DNA of 9,465 nt from positions 1 through 9,465 of the forward strand of contig SKVE01000149.1 in the NCBI GenBank assembly GCA_007129635.1, written 5' to 3'. Shown piece by piece: positions 6,066 to 9,465 of the stretch (position 1 is the first letter of the stretch; the number at the start of each line of letters is the position of its first letter). The stretch is from Planctomycetaceae bacterium. Its GTDB lineage: Bacteria; Planctomycetota; Planctomycetia; Pirellulales; Pirellulaceae. A program made the translations under genes and the position numbers. The notes under the pieces were generated by a model that saw only the letters and a program-made list of their open reading frames with translations, did no database searches and was not told the origin of the DNA.

Positions 6066-6587
6066 ATGATCAGGGGAACGATTCTTGGTATTGCCATCCT
6101 GGCCGTGGCCGGTCTGTTTTTGGTGGCCGCCGCTCCGCAGGATGCCTTTGCCGGTCATGGCCATGCCGTGACCACCAGTGCACCGGTGACGACCAGTGCA
6201 CCAGTGACGACCAGTGCACCGATGATGACGTGGGCCCCGGTGACCACTAGCGGACCCGTCACCACCAGTGCCCCGCGAGTACGGGTGCACCGGCATCGGC
6301 ATTGGGCACCGCCCATGACCACCTGTGCGCCGGTCACGACCAGCGCGCCCATGACAACCTGTGCGCCGGTCACGACCAGCGCGCCCATGACGACCTGTGC
6401 GCCGGTCACGACCAGCGCGCCGCGAGTCCACGTGCGTCGGGTGATGGTTCGCCCCGCGACCACCTGCGCCCCAGTTACGACCAGTGCGCCGGTCACGACC
6501 AGTGCCCCGGTGACGACCAGTGCCCCGGTGGTGCATAGGGTCATGATGGCCCCGATCCAGAAGGGCGAGGGTGCCTTTCAGAAGTAA
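6066..6587 (+). CDS. Secreted [V/M]TT[S/C]AP hexapeptide-repeat protein
   Basis: A 173-residue exported low-complexity protein; I do not recognise a named family. Residues 1-29 are a signal peptide with the AFA cleavage site. The mature chain has three arrays of hexapeptides, mostly VTTSAP: six (35-70), six alternating MTTCAP/VTTSAP (84-119) and four (131-154), sixteen in all counting MMTWAP and VTTSGP. Basic linkers RVRVHRHRHWAPP (71-83) and RVHVRRVMVRP (120-130) separate them, and a related VVHRVMMAP begins the tail. Four cysteines occur, all in the TTCAP variant. Thr/Ser/Pro composition suggests an extended, possibly O-glycosylated surface or wall protein, and the cysteines could cross-link; this is inference. 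The gene has its own promoter and terminator, so it is a single-gene unit. Signal peptide, ribosome site and terminator argue that it is real despite the low complexity. Confidence 0.85.
   Translation: MIRGTILGIAILAVAGLFLVAAAPQDAFAGHGHAVTTSAPVTTSAPVTTSAPMMTWAPVTTSGPVTTSAPRVRVHRHRHWAPPMTTCAPVTTSAPMTTCAPVTTSAPMTTCAPVTTSAPRVHVRRVMVRPATTCAPVTTSAPVTTSAPVTTSAPVVHRVMMAPIQKGEGAFQK
6168..6527 (+). repeat. Coding tandem repeats, 18-bp unit with 36-bp higher-order unit
   Basis: The 18-bp unit encoding [V/M]TT[S/C]AP is repeated in three blocks: 6168-6275 (six units), 6315-6422 (six) and 6456-6527 (four). In the middle block the real unit is 36 bp. The copies at 6315, 6351 and 6387 differ only at the third base of one Thr codon and at the last base, which points to recent duplication or gene conversion. 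The first block is more diverged at synonymous sites and includes degenerate units. Confidence 0.92.
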
Positions 6588-6642
6588 GCCGGGTCTTGCC
6601 CAGAGACCGGCCGAAAGCGTGAGCAAGCTGAGTTTTCGAGCG

Positions 6643-6663
6643 ATCGCGTTTTTCGAACGCGAT
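6643..6663 (+). other. Hairpin in the 3' untranslated region
   Basis: ATCGCGTT, loop TTTCG and AACGCGAT form a perfect 8-bp stem between the repeat-gene stop codon and its terminator. A weaker hairpin (GCCG...CGGC with one bulge) lies just before it, directly after the stop codon. They may stabilise the mRNA 3' end. Confidence 0.5.
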
Positions 6664-6697
6664 GCTACTGTCTCAAGCCAAACTTCCAGCTTCACAC

Positions 6698-6728
6698 ATC
6701 GGGCCTCCTTGTGAGGCCCGATTTCTTT
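6698..6728 (+). terminator. Intrinsic terminator of the hexapeptide-repeat gene
   Basis: ATCGGGCCTC (6698-6707), loop CTTGT and GAGGCCCGAT (6713-6722) form a perfect 10-bp GC-rich stem, followed by TTCTTTT. It separates the repeat gene from the large membrane-protein gene starting at 6813, so the latter should have its own promoter. Confidence 0.92.
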
Positions 6729-6812
6729 TGATCTTCCCTTCTTTCCGCTGAATTCCAGCCGGGTAGCTCGTCGAAGAAAAGACGAAACCCCCGCCTGCCG
6801 GAAATTCTGCCC

Positions 6813-9465
6813 ATGGAAAGAGACAACGCGAACCGTCAAGCATTCGGCCGAGTGCGAGTTTCTGAAGCAGCGGTTGCGTCGGTTCTGGTATTGGCAGCCT
6901 GCTGGGCGTCCGGATCGACCGGGCTGATGGCCGAACCGTTACGGATCGTTGGGACTTGGCTGTTGCTGGGCACCGCCGTGCTGTTGGCGGGCATCGGTCG
7001 GATGACGGGTCTGCCGAGGCCTTCCTGGCCTTGGGGGCTGCCGGTGGTGCTACTGATCCTTCCGCACACTGGCTGGACGGATGCTCGTCACGAGATACTG
7101 CTGGTCGCCGCGCTGGCTGCATGTTTGGCCGATGCGCATCGCGGCGCGGCGCGTTCGATGCTAGGCGGCCTTACACTGGGCATCCTTCTGTGGGGAATCC
7201 TATCGATCGTTGGCCGAAGCAACGCAGTCGTCTGGCGTCTGACAGAACAATGCGGGTTATGGATGGGCGATGTCGCCGAACGGTTGTCTGGTACCAAACT
7301 AGCGATCGGCGGTTCGTTCGGTGCGGTCGAGCTGTTGGTTCTGCTGGTGATTCTCTACGCGATCTGGCTGAGGACAGCTTTGGGGTCGCGGCCTGGTCGA
7401 GCCGTCTTGGCGTTGGTTCTGGTCGCTGGGGTGCACCTAGGTTACCTGTATCTACTGGCCCGCAGCCCAGATCTGATCGCCGCGTTACCGGAAGTTGCCG
7501 AACGTGCCTACGAGCATCCGTACACACCGCCGCCCTGGTCCTGGTCGGCGGCTGTCAACACGCTGTTACCATGGAACATGCCTTTACTGGCCGCCATCGT
7601 GCAATCATCGCTACTGGGCCTGCTGTTTCGCTGGTCACGTTGGCCGATCCTCGACACGATCGATGGGCATGCAACCGACAGTGTTGCCTGCTGTCCTCGC
7701 ATCGCTACCTGGTTACGCGGAACACGCGGCGTCGTCCTGCTGCTGGTCTTTGCCGTCGGGATGACCTTGGTCAGCGATTTGTCATGGGGGCGGACCGATC
7801 TGGCAGGCAAGGTCATCCTGGCCAATGGGCAGGGGCGAGTCGATTGGCGACAGCCGGTCCACGATCGCTACGGTCGCCAGTCCGCAGGCATGTTCGGCAT
7901 GTTGCCCAAGTTGGTTCAAAGTCTGGGGGGCGAACTGCGAGTCGTCCAGCAATGGGACGAAGAGGAGTTATCCATCGCGGACGCGGTTGTGTTGCTGCAT
8001 CCTACCAACGAGTTGCCGGCAGCATGCAGGGAACAGATCCTGGCGTACGTCCGGCGTGGTGGCAGGTTGCTGGTGGTCGCCGAGCCTCATCTTCGTCAGG
8101 GCGATGCGGTCAGTGAACACAACGAAGTCCTTGCCGGTACGGCGATTTCAGTACGTCGCGATGTGGTCGTGCCCATGACTTCCGGATGGCAGCATGCTTT
8201 GCAAGCCACAGCGCATCCGACAACCGCCAACATCAACCGTCGAACCAACCATTTTTTTACCGGGATCGGATCCTCGCTGGAGATCCGCTGGCCGGCGCGT
8301 CCGCTGCTCATCGGACGCTGGGGTTGGAGCGATCCGGGCAGCGATTCCCTGTTCACGGGGGTCCAGCGATGGGAACCGGGCGAGCGGTTGGGGGATTTAG
8401 TGCTGGCGGCCGAACAGTCGCTGGGACGCGGTCGAGTGGTGGTGATCGGCGATGGGCACGGCCTGACGAACGAGGGCGGATTTCGTGGGTACTGGTTGAC
8501 CGGATCGCTGCTGGCTTACCTGGTGGACGAGACGTCCGGCCCTCAGGCCATGGGACGTCAGATCCTGTTATTGTTCCTGGCGATCGGGCTGACCATCGCC
8601 TTGCTGATGCGGCCTGAGCCGCGGTGCCAGTTGATCGTCGCTACGGTTTTGGCCATCGGTGTTGCCGTCTGGCAGCCGATCAACGCACAGGCGACTCGGA
8701 TGGTGCCCGATGGCCGCTTGTTGGTCGACGACCAGGATCGGATCGCCAGCCGATTAGCCTACGTGGGCGGCTCGCATGCCGAAGCGTACAGTGATGCACC
8801 GTGGTCGTTCGATGGGATCGAGGGCCTGGCTTTGACCCTGATGCGAAACGATCTGCTGGCCCTGCATCTGCCTCAGTTGACTCGCGAGCACTTGGCTGCG
8901 GCCGGGGTTTACGTCTCACTCGCACCATCTCGAACGTTTTCAGCAGGCGAGCGACGGATGCTGGTCGATTTTGTCCAACGCGGTGGGATCTTGATCTGTA
9001 CGGTCGGCGCCGAAGAATCCAGCGGCAGCCGATCGCTGCTGGCCGATTTCGGCATTCGCGTCCCGCCGTCACCCGTTCCCACGGTCAGCACGGATTTCGA
9101 GCCAGAACCGATGGGGAGGACCCGTGCGATCTATCTGCGCGTCGAGCATCCCGAGGAGGTCGTTCACGATCTGGGGGTCAACTTCTTTGCGGGCTGGCCT
9201 GTGGAATGGAGCGACGACCAGGGGCAGGTCATGATCTATGGCGAAGGAGATCGTCCGCTGGCGGTTCGGCGAAGTTTTGGTCAGGGCAAGGTGGTGGTGA
9301 TCGGGGACAGCGGCTTCGCCTTGAACAAGAACCTGGAATATATTGGCGGCGAACCGTTTCAGGGCGGTTACGAAAACTCGCACTTCTGGCGTTGGCTGCT
9401 GACCGATCTGATCGATGAACAGTTGTGGTTGCCGCCGCTGGATGTAGAGAACGGCAGTACGGCAA
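6813..9465 (+). CDS. Large membrane protein with two GATase-like (DUF4350/GldG-like) modules, 3' end outside the window
   Basis: An uninterrupted frame of 884 codons that runs off the window. The N-terminal third is strongly hydrophobic, with roughly eight to nine membrane segments (about 18-35, 45-62, 74-84, 94-108, 114-134, 170-187, 196-216, 255-273, 305-322). A soluble module follows (about 325-575) with AILAYVRRGGRLLVV-type features: an ADAVVLLHP strand, YVRRGGRLLVVAEPH and GRGRVVVIGDGHGLTN. Two membrane segments (582-599, 605-621) lead into a second module (about 622-870) with the same elements: FVQRGGILICTVG and GQGKVVVIGDSGFALN. The layout resembles class I glutamine-amidotransferase-like folds in DUF4350 and GldG-type membrane proteins; no catalytic Cys nucleophile is evident, so a binding or structural role is more likely. 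ATG 6813 is the first start codon after an in-frame stop (6729-6731), but its ribosome site is weak. Function unknown. Confidence 0.85.
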   Translation, partial: MERDNANRQAFGRVRVSEAAVASVLVLAACWASGSTGLMAEPLRIVGTWLLLGTAVLLAGIGRMTGLPRPSWPWGLPVVLLILPHTGWTDARHEILLVAALAACLADAHRGAARSMLGGLTLGILLWGILSIVGRSNAVVWRLTEQCGLWMGDVAERLSGTKLAIGGSFGAVELLVLLVILYAIWLRTALGSRPGRAVLALVLVAGVHLGYLYLLARSPDLIAALPEVAERAYEHPYTPPPWSWSAAVNTLLPWNMPLLAAIVQSSLLGLLFRWSRWPILDTIDGHATDSVACCPRIATWLRGTRGVVLLLVFAVGMTLVSDLSWGRTDLAGKVILANGQGRVDWRQPVHDRYGRQSAGMFGMLPKLVQSLGGELRVVQQWDEEELSIADAVVLLHPTNELPAACREQILAYVRRGGRLLVVAEPHLRQGDAVSEHNEVLAGTAISVRRDVVVPMTSGWQHALQATAHPTTANINRRTNHFFTGIGSSLEIRWPARPLLIGRWGWSDPGSDSLFTGVQRWEPGERLGDLVLAAEQSLGRGRVVVIGDGHGLTNEGGFRGYWLTGSLLAYLVDETSGPQAMGRQILLLFLAIGLTIALLMRPEPRCQLIVATVLAIGVAVWQPINAQATRMVPDGRLLVDDQDRIASRLAYVGGSHAEAYSDAPWSFDGIEGLALTLMRNDLLALHLPQLTREHLAAAGVYVSLAPSRTFSAGERRMLVDFVQRGGILICTVGAEESSGSRSLLADFGIRVPPSPVPTVSTDFEPEPMGRTRAIYLRVEHPEEVVHDLGVNFFAGWPVEWSDDQGQVMIYGEGDRPLAVRRSFGQGKVVVIGDSGFALNKNLEYIGGEPFQGGYENSHFWRWLLTDLIDEQLWLPPLDVENGSTA

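Noticed and set aside
6168..6527. Possible CRISPR array
   Set aside because: Units are 18 and 36 bp with no unique spacers of constant length, and they lie in frame inside a coding sequence.
6155..6544. Antisense frame with ALVVTG repeats and a further plus-strand frame with GHDQ repeats over the hexapeptide array
   Set aside because: A period divisible by three keeps every frame open across the repeat; only the TTSAP frame has a signal peptide, ribosome binding site, promoter and terminator.
6956..9418. Plus-strand frames of 386, 143 and 205 codons and minus-strand frames over the membrane protein gene
   Set aside because: They lie in other frames of the single 884-codon frame, which alone shows membrane helices and domain-like repeats.

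Overview
The window looks like chromosomal DNA from a planctomycete, most likely Pirellulaceae (Rhodopirellula-like). This rests on moderately GC-rich coding sequence, a short secreted Tyr/Trp/His-rich protein of a type I associate with that group, large membrane proteins with glutamine-amidotransferase-like domains, and long AT-richer intergenic regions between single genes. The assignment comes from gene style; there is no marker gene here.

Left part (1-5131): a signalling and protein-quality-control module. On the minus strand, a membrane sensor histidine kinase (1668-3125) is followed after 61 bp by an NtrC-family, sigma54-activating response regulator (242-1606). Divergently on the plus strand lies an HtrA/DegP-type periplasmic serine protease with two PDZ domains (3518-5131), closed by a strong intrinsic terminator (5221-5257). 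The divergent spacer holds the most interesting signal in the window: two back-to-back matches to the sigma54 -24/-12 promoter, one facing each way (minus 3385-3400, plus 3421-3436), each with 10 of 12 consensus positions and exact GG-N10-GC spacing, with a 15-bp palindrome between them. Because the neighbouring regulator is itself a sigma54 activator, the simplest model is a closed circuit. The kinase senses an envelope signal, the regulator is phosphorylated, and sigma54 polymerase then fires both htrA and the kinase-regulator operon. The regulator carries GAFTDA in place of the canonical GAFTGA sigma54-contact motif. A further dyad with a T-rich tail (3338-3367) lies in the same spacer and may be an enhancer site or the terminator of a short transcript.

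Middle part (5132-6728): two small secreted proteins, divergently transcribed. On the minus strand is a 110-residue Tyr/Trp-rich exported protein (5300-5632). On the plus strand is a 173-residue exported protein built almost entirely of sixteen [V/M]TT[S/C]AP hexapeptides in three arrays separated by basic His/Arg linkers (6066-6587). The latter has a convincing sigma70-type promoter, a strong ribosome binding site and a perfect intrinsic terminator, so it is a well-defined single-gene unit. The 433-bp spacer between the two also carries a 17-bp perfect palindrome.

Right part (6813-9465, running off the window): one long plus-strand frame for a large integral membrane protein with two extracytoplasmic, GATase/DUF4350/GldG-like modules that look like an internal duplication.

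The first 241 bp contain no gene I can support, but hold a near-perfect 27-bp direct repeat (35-bp period) just after the regulator stop codon.
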